From Bacteroidales bacterium (GTDB lineage Bacteria > Bacteroidota > Bacteroidia > Bacteroidales > Tenuifilaceae): a DNA stretch of 33,764 bases. Below are positions 15,181 through 23,264 of this stretch, piece after piece (the stretch's first letter is position 1; every line of letters begins with the position of its first letter). The stretch covers positions 1 to 33,764 of the forward strand of contig RPRQ01000051.1 of assembly GCA_003818205.1 (NCBI GenBank), read 5' to 3'. The notes under the pieces are model-generated. The model had not been told where the DNA came from. It did no database searches and saw nothing but the letters and a program-made list of their open reading frames with translations. The position numbers and the translations under genes are program-made.

Positions 15181-16206
15181 ATGAGAAAGATTATTTCCAT
15201 TATCCTTTTAACTCAATTATTCACTAGCTGCTTTGATGAAAACAGCTTCGTTATAACACCCATTCCTATTGAACCCAATAGCATAGAAGTAAAAATCCCA
15301 TACTCTATGTATGCAGATCAAACCTACTTCAACTTGTTCGATATCATAGTCGTTTCGCATAACAATTTCGCTGATTGGGATTTAGGATTCGAGACTACTC
15401 CAAATGGTTACCATATCATTCTAAATACATCGAGATTCATGTATGCCGGAGTTACTAATTCTACAAATTTCAGCTTAGTTACTACCAATATTGCGGATAC
15501 AATGATTTATGATAGATCGAGTGGACATCCAGACTCAACAGCAATTGGCGATTGGGCTGATTTTAGCGATCCTCTTAATCCAGTTTTTCCTAAAAAAGTA
15601 TATATTATTGATAGAGGTATTGACGAAAGTGGTAATTCCTTTGGCTATAAGAAAATTGTATTTGAGAAATTAGAGGATGATATATACTATATTCGCTTTG
15701 CAAATCTTGATAATAGCGATGAACACACATTTGAAATTCCAAAAAACGCAGCGGTTAATTTTGTTCAATTTTCGTTTAATGGGGGAGGAAATCTTAACAC
15801 TCAACAACCAGGTAAAGAGCTCTGGGATTTAAATCTAACCAAATATTCGACAATCCTTTTCGATAATGCCAACAACAATAAGCCAACTCCATATTTAGTT
15901 AGAGGGGTATTAATCAATAAAGGAGTCACCGTGGCAAAAGATACTATTACTCCTTACAAATCAATTAGTTTAAATAATATTAGCGGTTATACTTTTTCAA
16001 ATAAGCAAGATGCCATTGGATATAACTGGAAAAGTTACATAAATGGTAATTACATCGTTAAACCCCATTACAGCTATATAATAAAAGATAGAAATAACAA
16101 CTACTATAAATTAAGATTTACAGGCTTCAACAACACTATAATCGGTGACATACACTACGGAGTAAAAGGTTACCCCTCCTTTGAAATGTCGAAACTAAAC
16201 CTTTAG
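15181..16206 (+). CDS. Second HmuY-like lipoprotein
   Basis: The 341-residue lipoprotein has a short signal peptide ending S16-C17, followed by FDEN. The body matches the HmuY-like part of the gene at 11534: NFADWDLGFET, YYIRFANLDNSDEHTF, ELWDLNLTKYS, PYLVRGVLIN, IGYNWKSYINGNY and YIIKDRNNNYYKLRF. It lacks the Fn3-like domain. The ATG follows the receptor stop directly (TAA then ATG), so translation is coupled. It probably binds heme or a related tetrapyrrole and may differ in affinity or redox state from the first lipoprotein, but the sequence does not decide this. The gene product is at the outer membrane. Confidence 0.83.
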   Translation: MRKIISIILLTQLFTSCFDENSFVITPIPIEPNSIEVKIPYSMYADQTYFNLFDIIVVSHNNFADWDLGFETTPNGYHIILNTSRFMYAGVTNSTNFSLVTTNIADTMIYDRSSGHPDSTAIGDWADFSDPLNPVFPKKVYIIDRGIDESGNSFGYKKIVFEKLEDDIYYIRFANLDNSDEHTFEIPKNAAVNFVQFSFNGGGNLNTQQPGKELWDLNLTKYSTILFDNANNNKPTPYLVRGVLINKGVTVAKDTITPYKSISLNNISGYTFSNKQDAIGYNWKSYINGNYIVKPHYSYIIKDRNNNYYKLRFTGFNNTIIGDIHYGVKGYPSFEMSKLNL

Positions 16207-16231
16207 ATTAAACTAAATAAAGCAAAAAACG

Positions 16232-16612
16232 ATGAAAACAATTTCGATGATTGGAGCATTAATTGTTACCCTTGCGCTTATATCCTATTCTATTGCTGTT
16301 TTCGGCGAGCGCAAGAAAAGGCATATCACCAAATCAATCCTTTCCTTTCTAACCATTGGGATAATACTAGATATAACAGCCACAATCTGTATGATTATCG
16401 GTTCAACCAACTCACCCTTTACAATTCATGGTTTATTAGGCTATTCAGCGCTTACGCTGATGCTTATTGATACAATTGTTATTTGGAAATTCTACAAGAG
16501 CCATGGGTTCAAATTTGAAGTTCCTATGGGGCTTCACAAATACACCTTAATCGCCTATTCATGGTGGGTTATTGCCTATATTACGGGTAGCCTATTGGTT
16601 ATGATAAAATAA
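16232..16612 (+). CDS. Four-helix membrane protein, HsmA-like (TIGR03987-type)
   Basis: The 126-residue protein has four membrane helices (about residues 5-24, 36-57, 66-86 and 103-124). Histidines lie at H31, H66, H91 and H102, at or near helix ends (KRHITK, FTIHGLLGY, KSHGF, GLHKYTLIAY), which could serve as heme ligands. It reminds me of the HsmA family, named for a Clostridioides difficile membrane protein that binds heme and lowers heme stress. It starts 25 bp after the second HmuY-like gene and closes the operon, so a role in holding or passing on imported heme fits. The family assignment is from memory and needs a profile search; a generic small membrane protein is the alternative. Confidence 0.65.
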   Translation: MKTISMIGALIVTLALISYSIAVFGERKKRHITKSILSFLTIGIILDITATICMIIGSTNSPFTIHGLLGYSALTLMLIDTIVIWKFYKSHGFKFEVPMGLHKYTLIAYSWWVIAYITGSLLVMIK

Positions 16613-16709
16613 TTACCAAGATTACTATTATCATATTCATGCTGATTATTAGCTGATTACATTTTAAATACGATTTATTTTCGTTCAAAACTAAAATCTT
16701 ATTGATTTA

Positions 16710-16742
16710 CTTGTATTTACAATAAAATAATACCTACTTTTG
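16710..16742 (+). promoter_or_regulatory. Promoter of the RNA-binding protein gene
   Basis: CTTG at 16710-16713, a 21-bp spacer and TACTTTTG at 16735-16742 fit the Bacteroidetes promoter pattern. The ATG lies 47 bp further on. The TTG at 16750, which would extend the frame, would lie almost on the transcription start. Confidence 0.6.
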
Positions 16743-16788
16743 TAGATAATTGAATTTTACATTTATTGACTTAATTACTCAATTAAAC

Positions 16789-17214
16789 ATGAACATTTTT
16801 GTAGGAAGTCTACCTTTTAAAATTGAAGAAGGTGATTTACAAACAATCTTTGAAGAGTATGGTGAAGTTACTTCAGTAAGAATTATTACTGATAAATTTT
16901 CCGGAAGAAGCAAAGGTTTTGGCTTTATTGATATGCCAAACGATGAGGAAGCAAAAAAAGCCATTGAGAATCTTAATGGTGCTGAACTCGAAGGTCGTAC
17001 TATTGTAGTTAACGAATCTGAAGAAAGAAAACCACGCGAAGGCGGCTTCAATAGAGGCGGCGGCGGTGGCGGCTTCAACAGAGGCGGTGGCGGCGGTGGC
17101 TTCAACAGAGGCGGCGGCGGTGGCGGCTTCAACAGAGGCGGCGGCGACGGTGGCTTCAACAGAGGCGGTGGCGCTGGTAACAAAAGAGGTGGCGGACACA
17201 GATCGAGCTACTAA
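16789..17214 (+). CDS. RRM-domain RNA-binding protein with glycine-rich RGG-like tail
   Basis: The 141-residue cytoplasmic protein has one RNA-recognition motif (residues 1-80) with RNP2 NIFVGSLP and RNP1 KGFGFIDM, including the aromatic residues that stack on RNA. The tail (about 85-141) is made of five repeats of GGFNRGGGG and ends in NKRGGGHRSSY. Similar short RRM proteins occur in Bacteroidetes and cyanobacteria; those in Bacteroidetes act as global post-transcriptional regulators and some respond to cold. The frame extends upstream to a TTG at 16750, but the ATG at 16789 starts exactly at RNP2 and fits the promoter. The tail is encoded by GC-rich 27-bp tandem repeats unlike the surrounding AT-rich DNA. 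Confidence 0.94.
   Translation: MNIFVGSLPFKIEEGDLQTIFEEYGEVTSVRIITDKFSGRSKGFGFIDMPNDEEAKKAIENLNGAELEGRTIVVNESEERKPREGGFNRGGGGGGFNRGGGGGGFNRGGGGGGFNRGGGDGGFNRGGGAGNKRGGGHRSSY
17041..17175 (+). repeat. Five tandem 27-bp repeats in the RRM gene
   Basis: Five contiguous units begin at 17041, 17068, 17095, 17122 and 17149. Each encodes GGFNRGGG plus G, D or A. Third-codon changes (AAT/AAC, GGC/GGT) show some drift, but the units stay close enough for slippage to change copy number. Confidence 0.92.
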
Positions 17215-17288
17215 TAAAGCTGTTTAGGGTAGACTTCTAATAGTTTTTATTGGTCATTAGTTTCAAATTAATAGATCTGTAAGATACT

Positions 17289-17323
17289 AAAAACGGTTTC
17301 AATTCATTGAAACCGTTTTTTTT
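17289..17323. terminator. Bidirectional terminator between the RRM gene and ung
   Basis: AAAAACGGTTTCAAT (17289-17303) pairs perfectly with ATTGAAACCGTTTTT (17306-17320) over TC, with three more T. The T-run on the minus strand is also adequate. It serves the RRM gene rightward and ung leftward. Confidence 0.92.
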
Positions 17324-17328
17324 ATGCG

Positions 17329-18015
17329 CTATTCTATGCTCCAATCAATCTCTGCTTCACCCTGCAACCGAAGCAGCTCATTCGTTTTTGAGAAATGCTT
17401 ACACCCATAAAATCCACGCGTAACCGATAATGGCGATGGGTGCGGTGATGTTAGGATATGGTGCTTACTTCGATCTATTAACGAAACCTTGGCCTGTGCG
17501 TAAGCCCCCCAAAGCAGAAAAACAACCCCTTTACGCTCATTTGAAATTGCTGTAATTGCTGCATCGGTGAACTGCTCCCACCCCCTTTTTTGATGCGATC
17601 CTGCCTGATGAGCTCTAACCGTAAGGGTAGCATTCAGCAGCAGGACTCCCTGCTTTGCCCATTTTTCTAGATTCCCTCCCCTGGGTATCGGCAACCCCAA
17701 ATCGGTATGTATCTCCTTAAAAATATTAATTAACGATGGAGGCTTTGAAACCCCATTGGGAACCGAAAAGCAAAGACCATGGGCTTGCCCTGGTCCATGG
17801 TAAGGATCTTGCCCTAAAAGAACTACCTTAACCTTATGGAATGGGGTAAAGTTGAAAGCGCTAAAAATCAAAGAACCAGAAGGGAATACAATCTGATTTT
17901 TCTTCTCCTCAACCAAGAACTCTTTAAGCTTGATAAAGTAATCCTTTCGGAACTCATCCTTCAATATGGCTTTCCAGCTCTCTTCAATTTGAGGGTTTAC
18001 TGGTGTGCTTTGCAT
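17329..18015 (-). CDS. ung: Uracil-DNA glycosylase
   Basis: The enzyme removes uracil from DNA by cleaving the N-glycosidic bond, the first step of base-excision repair. The 228-residue product has the family-1 motifs: GQDPYHGPGQAHGLCFSV (from 68; catalytic D70), the LLLNATLTVR segment, and HPSPLS (192-197) with the leucine loop region after it. The length is normal. The ATG at 18015 gives MQSTPVNPQIEESW, a typical beginning. It is convergent with the RRM gene and shares a terminator with it. No promoter was clearly identified upstream. There is no sign of damage or transfer. Confidence 0.97.
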   Translation of the reverse strand: MQSTPVNPQIEESWKAILKDEFRKDYFIKLKEFLVEEKKNQIVFPSGSLIFSAFNFTPFHKVKVVLLGQDPYHGPGQAHGLCFSVPNGVSKPPSLINIFKEIHTDLGLPIPRGGNLEKWAKQGVLLLNATLTVRAHQAGSHQKRGWEQFTDAAITAISNERKGVVFLLWGAYAQAKVSLIDRSKHHILTSPHPSPLSVTRGFYGCKHFSKTNELLRLQGEAEIDWSIE

Positions 18016-18251
18016 AGGAATAGTAATTTATGTTTTCAAAAATCGAATATAGCCATTTTTCAATTATTTCAAGGACGTTAAAAATAATCGTAACCATTCG
18101 CCGCAGAGTTTTTCTTCGTATTTACCAGCTAGTCTTATCGATTGTTTCGCTCTTCACCTTCAATTAATCTGATACTAATTGATATTAAGTTTTCTTTCTA
18201 GCATATCCTTTTATTTTTTTTTAATAATATTGTTCTTACAATTCATTTAGA

Positions 18252-20636
18252 ATGAAAAGGCTAGAAATTTACTTTTCTTTACTCCTTATCTTTAATGCTT
18301 TTACCTCAGCGGGTCAAAAGGATACTAGCCTGTTGAAAGTACTAAAACCCACAATTCTTGATCATGCCATGATCAAAAAGAATACCGATACGAGTGAATT
18401 TCGGGTTCAATCGGCAAGCCGTAGCTTAAAGTATATTTCCGATTTACCAATGTCTATATATGTAGTTACGCATGATGAAATCATTAAAAAGGGATACGTA
18501 ACGCTAACGGATGTCCTTAAATCGCTTCCCGGTGTAAGGGTTTCTCAGCCCGGATCGGGAGAGCTAGGCGAAACATTTCAGTTTAGAGGTTTACTAGGAA
18601 ATCTTTACACCAAGATACTTTTAAACAATATCCCCATTAAACCATCGGGAGTGGCTGGTATGCCTATCAGCTCTCAGCTCCCCATTCGGCAAGCTGAGCG
18701 TATTGAAATAATATATGGCCCTGCCGCTGCGGCATACGGTGTCGATGCCGTAACGGGTGTTATCAATATCATCCTGAAAGAGGCCGATAGAGGAACCTTT
18801 GTTCGAGGCGATATTTTTGGTGGAGGCTCTGGATACAACTACCTCAACTTCACCATTGCAGGAAAGGCAGGAAAGAATAGAAATATTCTGAACTACTGCT
18901 TTTATGGTAGCCGAAGCGTAGTAAACGATTTCAATATCAAATCGGGGTATGAAGGCATTTACAATCCCCTGGCTAACCTTCATCAATCGGGGATAAAAAT
19001 TGACCTTGGGAGTGGACCCATCGATCCGTTGCTTATTAACAGTACCATCCTTCAAAGCGCAGGCATAACCGAAACCGATTTCAAAAGTCGATATTACGGT
19101 GTAAACTATAAAGGGACGCTTACAGAACCTATAATTGAAGACATTGGCTCATCGAGTCAAAATGTTGGAATAAACCTAAAGTGGAGGGGGATAAACTTCT
19201 CATTCAACAACATGTACCGAAGAACTCATAGCTCCATAGGTCTGAGCCCTTTATTATATAGATACGATAATCCTCAAAATTTTTGGGGTGAGAACATCAA
19301 CCATTTCGCGCTATCGTACAATCATCAATGGAGGTCAATTTCAACCTCAACGAATTTATCGGGGATCAACTACATGATGGATAACGCTTCGAGCCTTGGT
19401 GTAACTAAACTTAACACCGACAGGGCTTACCTATATTCAACATCATCGGATATTTTACTTGAGGAACTTCTTACCATATTTCCATTCAAGAATACCGAGA
19501 TTGTGCTAGGCGGTTCATTACAGGCTAATGCAGGCTTACCGCTTACGAACTTTCTCGAAAACCCTTTCAACCCATCGTGGTATAAGGTATTAGATGGATC
19601 AAATATCCCACAACATCCTGTAATGGGCCGCTTTGGTCAAAACCTCTATACATCTAACAACAGCTCATTTTTTAGCCAAGCATTTATCGTTTTGAACAAA
19701 TTCCGAATTATGGGAGGAATTCGCTTCGATGGGAATACGACAAGCACTAAAGAATTTGATGTTAAATCGAAAAGCATTAATCCACGTCTGGCCATAATGT
19801 ATAAGCTAAGCAATAGCCTTTCTTTTACAAGTTCATACGGAACTGCATTCAAGGCGGCTCCTCCATCAATAGCCTATCGATCAATGGCGTATGTTCCTAT
19901 CGACAAACCCGATAGCGTTAAATACCTATCAATACCCAACGGTACGTTAAAACCGGAAAAATATCGTTCCATTGAATTTGGCATGAACGCAAAGGTGTAT
20001 GACTACATCAACGTAAACCTTTCGGTTTACTTCAACGAGATTACTAATCTTATTTCCAATAAGCTAGTACCGATTGATGTTGTGAAATATCCACTAGCCA
20101 CTGCTTACACCGACAGCCTTTGGGCATCAACCTACGTTAATGCAGCTAGTTCAAAATCAGATATGTATGGAATGCAGGCAACAATGCTTTTCAAGAATAT
20201 AGTTCCATCCATTAAATTCAGCATGACGATTAGCTACTCATACAGCTATCAAACCGACAATATTTCGAGGGTAAGCGATGTAATCGGTTCATTTCAGCTA
20301 ACCCCAAAGCATATCGGACACTTAGAAATATCAACCACTCCCATTAAAAACATCTCACTGATATTTGATTACTATTGGAATAGCAAGTGGATTAAGGCTG
20401 CCGTTCCGGTTGATCATCTATCAAAAAAAGTTGATACCAATGTTGATGGGTACGTTACGGCTGATATTACATCGAACATAAAACTGGGTGAAAACCTCAG
20501 CTTAATGATTGTTTACAAAAATATCTTTAACCAAAAATATGGAGGAATTGGGGTAACCGGCTTATCGTACGATTTACCGTTCAACCCACAATCAGGAACA
20601 ACCGTTCAATTCGGGCTAAGCTACACTTTGAACTAA
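18252..20636 (+). CDS. TonB-dependent outer-membrane receptor without carboxypeptidase-like domain
   Basis: The 794-residue protein has a signal peptide (about 1-21, ending SAGQ), then a short linker, a plug domain (about 57-175: LPMSIYVVTHDEIIKKGY, LTDVLKSLPGVRV, RGLLGNLYTKILLNNIPI, ERIEIIYGPAAAAYGVDA, GVINIILKE) and a beta barrel ending FGLSYTLN. This plug is of the vitamin B12/siderophore receptor type, and unlike the receptor at 12940 there is no N-terminal carboxypeptidase-like domain or lipoprotein partner. The ligand is unknown. The next gene, a TPR-SpoIIE phosphatase, starts 23 bp after the stop, which suggests co-transcription. A palindrome (TTGATCATG-C-CATGATCAA) lies inside the coding sequence at 18358-18376. 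Confidence 0.88.
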   Translation: MKRLEIYFSLLLIFNAFTSAGQKDTSLLKVLKPTILDHAMIKKNTDTSEFRVQSASRSLKYISDLPMSIYVVTHDEIIKKGYVTLTDVLKSLPGVRVSQPGSGELGETFQFRGLLGNLYTKILLNNIPIKPSGVAGMPISSQLPIRQAERIEIIYGPAAAAYGVDAVTGVINIILKEADRGTFVRGDIFGGGSGYNYLNFTIAGKAGKNRNILNYCFYGSRSVVNDFNIKSGYEGIYNPLANLHQSGIKIDLGSGPIDPLLINSTILQSAGITETDFKSRYYGVNYKGTLTEPIIEDIGSSSQNVGINLKWRGINFSFNNMYRRTHSSIGLSPLLYRYDNPQNFWGENINHFALSYNHQWRSISTSTNLSGINYMMDNASSLGVTKLNTDRAYLYSTSSDILLEELLTIFPFKNTEIVLGGSLQANAGLPLTNFLENPFNPSWYKVLDGSNIPQHPVMGRFGQNLYTSNNSSFFSQAFIVLNKFRIMGGIRFDGNTTSTKEFDVKSKSINPRLAIMYKLSNSLSFTSSYGTAFKAAPPSIAYRSMAYVPIDKPDSVKYLSIPNGTLKPEKYRSIEFGMNAKVYDYINVNLSVYFNEITNLISNKLVPIDVVKYPLATAYTDSLWASTYVNAASSKSDMYGMQATMLFKNIVPSIKFSMTISYSYSYQTDNISRVSDVIGSFQLTPKHIGHLEISTTPIKNISLIFDYYWNSKWIKAAVPVDHLSKKVDTNVDGYVTADITSNIKLGENLSLMIVYKNIFNQKYGGIGVTGLSYDLPFNPQSGTTVQFGLSYTLN

Positions 20637-20659
20637 GTAAAATTATCAAGATTATTGCA

Positions 20660-23257
20660 ATGTCAACAAAACGCTTAACGAAACTGTGGAGAATGGCTTT
20701 AAGGCTTTCAGCCTTAACCATTCTATTGACATTGTTTGTTAAAAACACCTACTCGCAGAACAATTATAAAGATTCCATTACCTGCGTAAAATTCCTCAAT
20801 CGATCGGATAGCTTAATGTCGATAGAACAGCTCAGTAACGCCATCGAGAGCGCAACTCAAGCGTTCAACATTGCTTCACAGAATAACTACTCAACCCTGC
20901 TCCTTGAAAGCAATTTAATTCTAGGTGATGCCTACTCCCATCAGAAAAAAACTGAGAAAGGCCTTAGGCATTACCTATCGGCCCTTTCAATAGCAGAGAA
21001 GGGTAAAAACGAGATGCAAATTGTTTACGTTAGCAAGAAAATAGGCGATGCGCTATTCAGCGCACAGGCGTTCGAAAAAGCTCTAGATTATTACAAAATA
21101 GCATATCATCCTAATTCCAATAGGAGTTCCGATGAATCGCTTATAACCCTTGAGGATATTGGACTGTGCTACTATAATACTCAAAAAAACAGTGAGGCAA
21201 TAAGCGCTTTCGACTCCATTGTTATCCTCACCGAAAGTAAACCAACATCCACCATTCGCAAACGAGCCCTTTTTAACCTTTCAGAAATACATAGAGGTAT
21301 TGGAAATTGGGACGAAGCGATTAGAAACTGTAAAAAGTTATACGATTGGTTCAAAGGCGAAAACGACCTATACGGAATGGCGCTAACCATGAATAATATC
21401 GGGTTCAATCAGATTAGCAAAGGTGATTATAATAGCAGTATCGATGCATTCAAGCTAGCCTTAATCCTCTCGGATCAATCCAACGTTTCGGACGAGCTAA
21501 CCATTGGGATACTTACAAACCTTGGGATTAGCTATCAGAACAGTTCGCAAATTGTTAAAGCTCGTGAATCCATATCTAAGGCAATCGCGATGGCTAATGA
21601 CAGAAAGGATTGGTGTAAAAAAGCATCGCTTCAAAATCTTATGGCATTAATCAATTATAACGATGACGATTTATACAACGCTCATGAATTCAGCCGTTCC
21701 TCAATTGAAACAGGGCATGAATCTGACTGCAAGGAAGTGCTTCAGGAGTGCTACAAAACCTATAGCATAATTCTTCGCGATGGGAACGACTACATTAACG
21801 CTTTAAGCTATTACGAGAAACATCTTAAGATCAGGGACTCAATCCTATTCGAGAAAAGAATGAATGAACAAAACCTCTCGAATCGACTCGCAATGTTAAA
21901 GGAAACTGAGAGTAAACAGCAGCTATTCATCGCCGATCAGCAGATGAAAGACCTTCAAGTAAAACAGCTAAAACTCGAAACGGAAAAAAAAGAGCAGCAG
22001 ATTTCGCTCCTAAAAAAGGAGAAAGAGCTGGAGCAATCGGAGAAGAACAGATTGTACCAATCGCTTGAATTATCGAAAAGGGAGAATGAAGCGGCTTTAC
22101 AGAAATCGACAATTAGGGACTTAGAACAAAAAAATGCTATAAAGGAACTTGAGATCAAGCAGAAAGAGGCTCTAGAAAAAGATCGTCAAAAGGAGATAGC
22201 CCTATTGCAAAGCGAAAAGGAACGGCAGCAATTGGAAATCGACAAGCAGGCCGAAGCCCGTAAAAGGGTAACTTGGATGCTTGTCCTTAGCGGGTTAATA
22301 ATTGTTTTAGTGGCTATCAGCTTTATTGTGACAAAAAAGAAAAACTACCAGTTAGCCGAGCAAAAGCAAGTTATTCAGGACAAAAATCTTTATCTAGAGC
22401 AAGCAAATCAAGAAATACTGGAGAAAAATGCAATTCTTAGCGAACAATCGGAAGAGATTAGGGCTCAAAACGAGGAGATTATCACCCAAAAGGAGTTAAT
22501 CGAAAAGAAAAATATTGACATTACCGATAGCATTCTTTACGCAAGGGTCATTCAATCGGCAATTCTATCGGAGGAGGAGCTATTAAAATCTAACTTTTCT
22601 GACCACTTCATACTGTATCGACCCAAAGACATTGTTAGCGGTGATTTTTGGTGGTTCGAGAATATGGCAGGGAGGTTCATCATAGCTGTTGCTGACTGCA
22701 CTGGACATGGTGTTCCTGGTGCCTTGCTAAGCATGCTCGGGGCCGCATACCTTCACGAAATTCTAAATGTCAATCCGAATATAACAGCCAACGAGCTGTT
22801 GTTCGAGTTACGAAAAATGTTTGTCGATTCGCTCAGGACAAGCCCCACCCGCGATGGTATGGACATCTCACTGTGCATCTTCGACTTTGCAAAAAGCGAG
22901 GTGGAAATAGCCGCTGCAAACAATTCAGTTTACATTATTAGAAACGATGAGCTGAGTATTGTAAAAGCTGATAAAATGCCCATTGGAAACCATCCGCTGA
23001 TGAATAAACCATATACCTCAAATCGTTTCAATTTCAACAAAGGCGAAAAATTTTACCTTTTCACCGATGGTTACGCAGACCAATTCGGCGGTACCGATGG
23101 TAAAAAGCTGAAGATGTCGAACTTCAGAGAGCTGTTAATCAAAAGTAACTCTATGGAAATGCAGCTGCAAAGGGATTGGTTAGATAACGAATTGGATAGC
23201 TGGAAAAAACATAGAGAGCAAGTGGATGACATTCTTGTAATCGGGCTAACCATTTAA
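20660..23257 (+). CDS. TPR-containing SpoIIE-type serine phosphatase, co-directional with a TonB receptor
   Basis: The 865-residue membrane protein has an N-terminal signal sequence, tetratricopeptide repeats (about 35-400, periplasmic), a long charged coiled coil (about 405-530), one membrane helix (538-556), a second coiled coil and a C-terminal PP2C/SpoIIE domain (about 625-865). Metal ligands are visible as D662 in VSGDFWW, D679 in ADCTGHGVPGA, D803 in FTDGYADQFGG and D856-D857 in QVDDILVIG. Family members such as RsbU dephosphorylate anti-anti-sigma factors, but no sigma-factor partner gene lies nearby. The TITDSILYARVIQ-like motif before the domain is usual for Bacteroidetes. Gene order links its sensor to the receptor upstream. 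Confidence 0.93.
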   Translation: MSTKRLTKLWRMALRLSALTILLTLFVKNTYSQNNYKDSITCVKFLNRSDSLMSIEQLSNAIESATQAFNIASQNNYSTLLLESNLILGDAYSHQKKTEKGLRHYLSALSIAEKGKNEMQIVYVSKKIGDALFSAQAFEKALDYYKIAYHPNSNRSSDESLITLEDIGLCYYNTQKNSEAISAFDSIVILTESKPTSTIRKRALFNLSEIHRGIGNWDEAIRNCKKLYDWFKGENDLYGMALTMNNIGFNQISKGDYNSSIDAFKLALILSDQSNVSDELTIGILTNLGISYQNSSQIVKARESISKAIAMANDRKDWCKKASLQNLMALINYNDDDLYNAHEFSRSSIETGHESDCKEVLQECYKTYSIILRDGNDYINALSYYEKHLKIRDSILFEKRMNEQNLSNRLAMLKETESKQQLFIADQQMKDLQVKQLKLETEKKEQQISLLKKEKELEQSEKNRLYQSLELSKRENEAALQKSTIRDLEQKNAIKELEIKQKEALEKDRQKEIALLQSEKERQQLEIDKQAEARKRVTWMLVLSGLIIVLVAISFIVTKKKNYQLAEQKQVIQDKNLYLEQANQEILEKNAILSEQSEEIRAQNEEIITQKELIEKKNIDITDSILYARVIQSAILSEEELLKSNFSDHFILYRPKDIVSGDFWWFENMAGRFIIAVADCTGHGVPGALLSMLGAAYLHEILNVNPNITANELLFELRKMFVDSLRTSPTRDGMDISLCIFDFAKSEVEIAAANNSVYIIRNDELSIVKADKMPIGNHPLMNKPYTSNRFNFNKGEKFYLFTDGYADQFGGTDGKKLKMSNFRELLIKSNSMEMQLQRDWLDNELDSWKKHREQVDDILVIGLTI

Positions 23258-23264
23258 AACGCTA

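Noticed and set aside
17041-17175. CRISPR-like array
   Set aside because: The 27-bp units are contiguous, without spacers, in frame and coding. There are no cas genes.
16779-17199. Two long minus-strand open frames, one proline-rich, opposite the RRM gene
   Set aside because: They mirror the glycine codons of the tandem repeats on the other strand. The plus-strand frame has a clear RRM domain and promoter.
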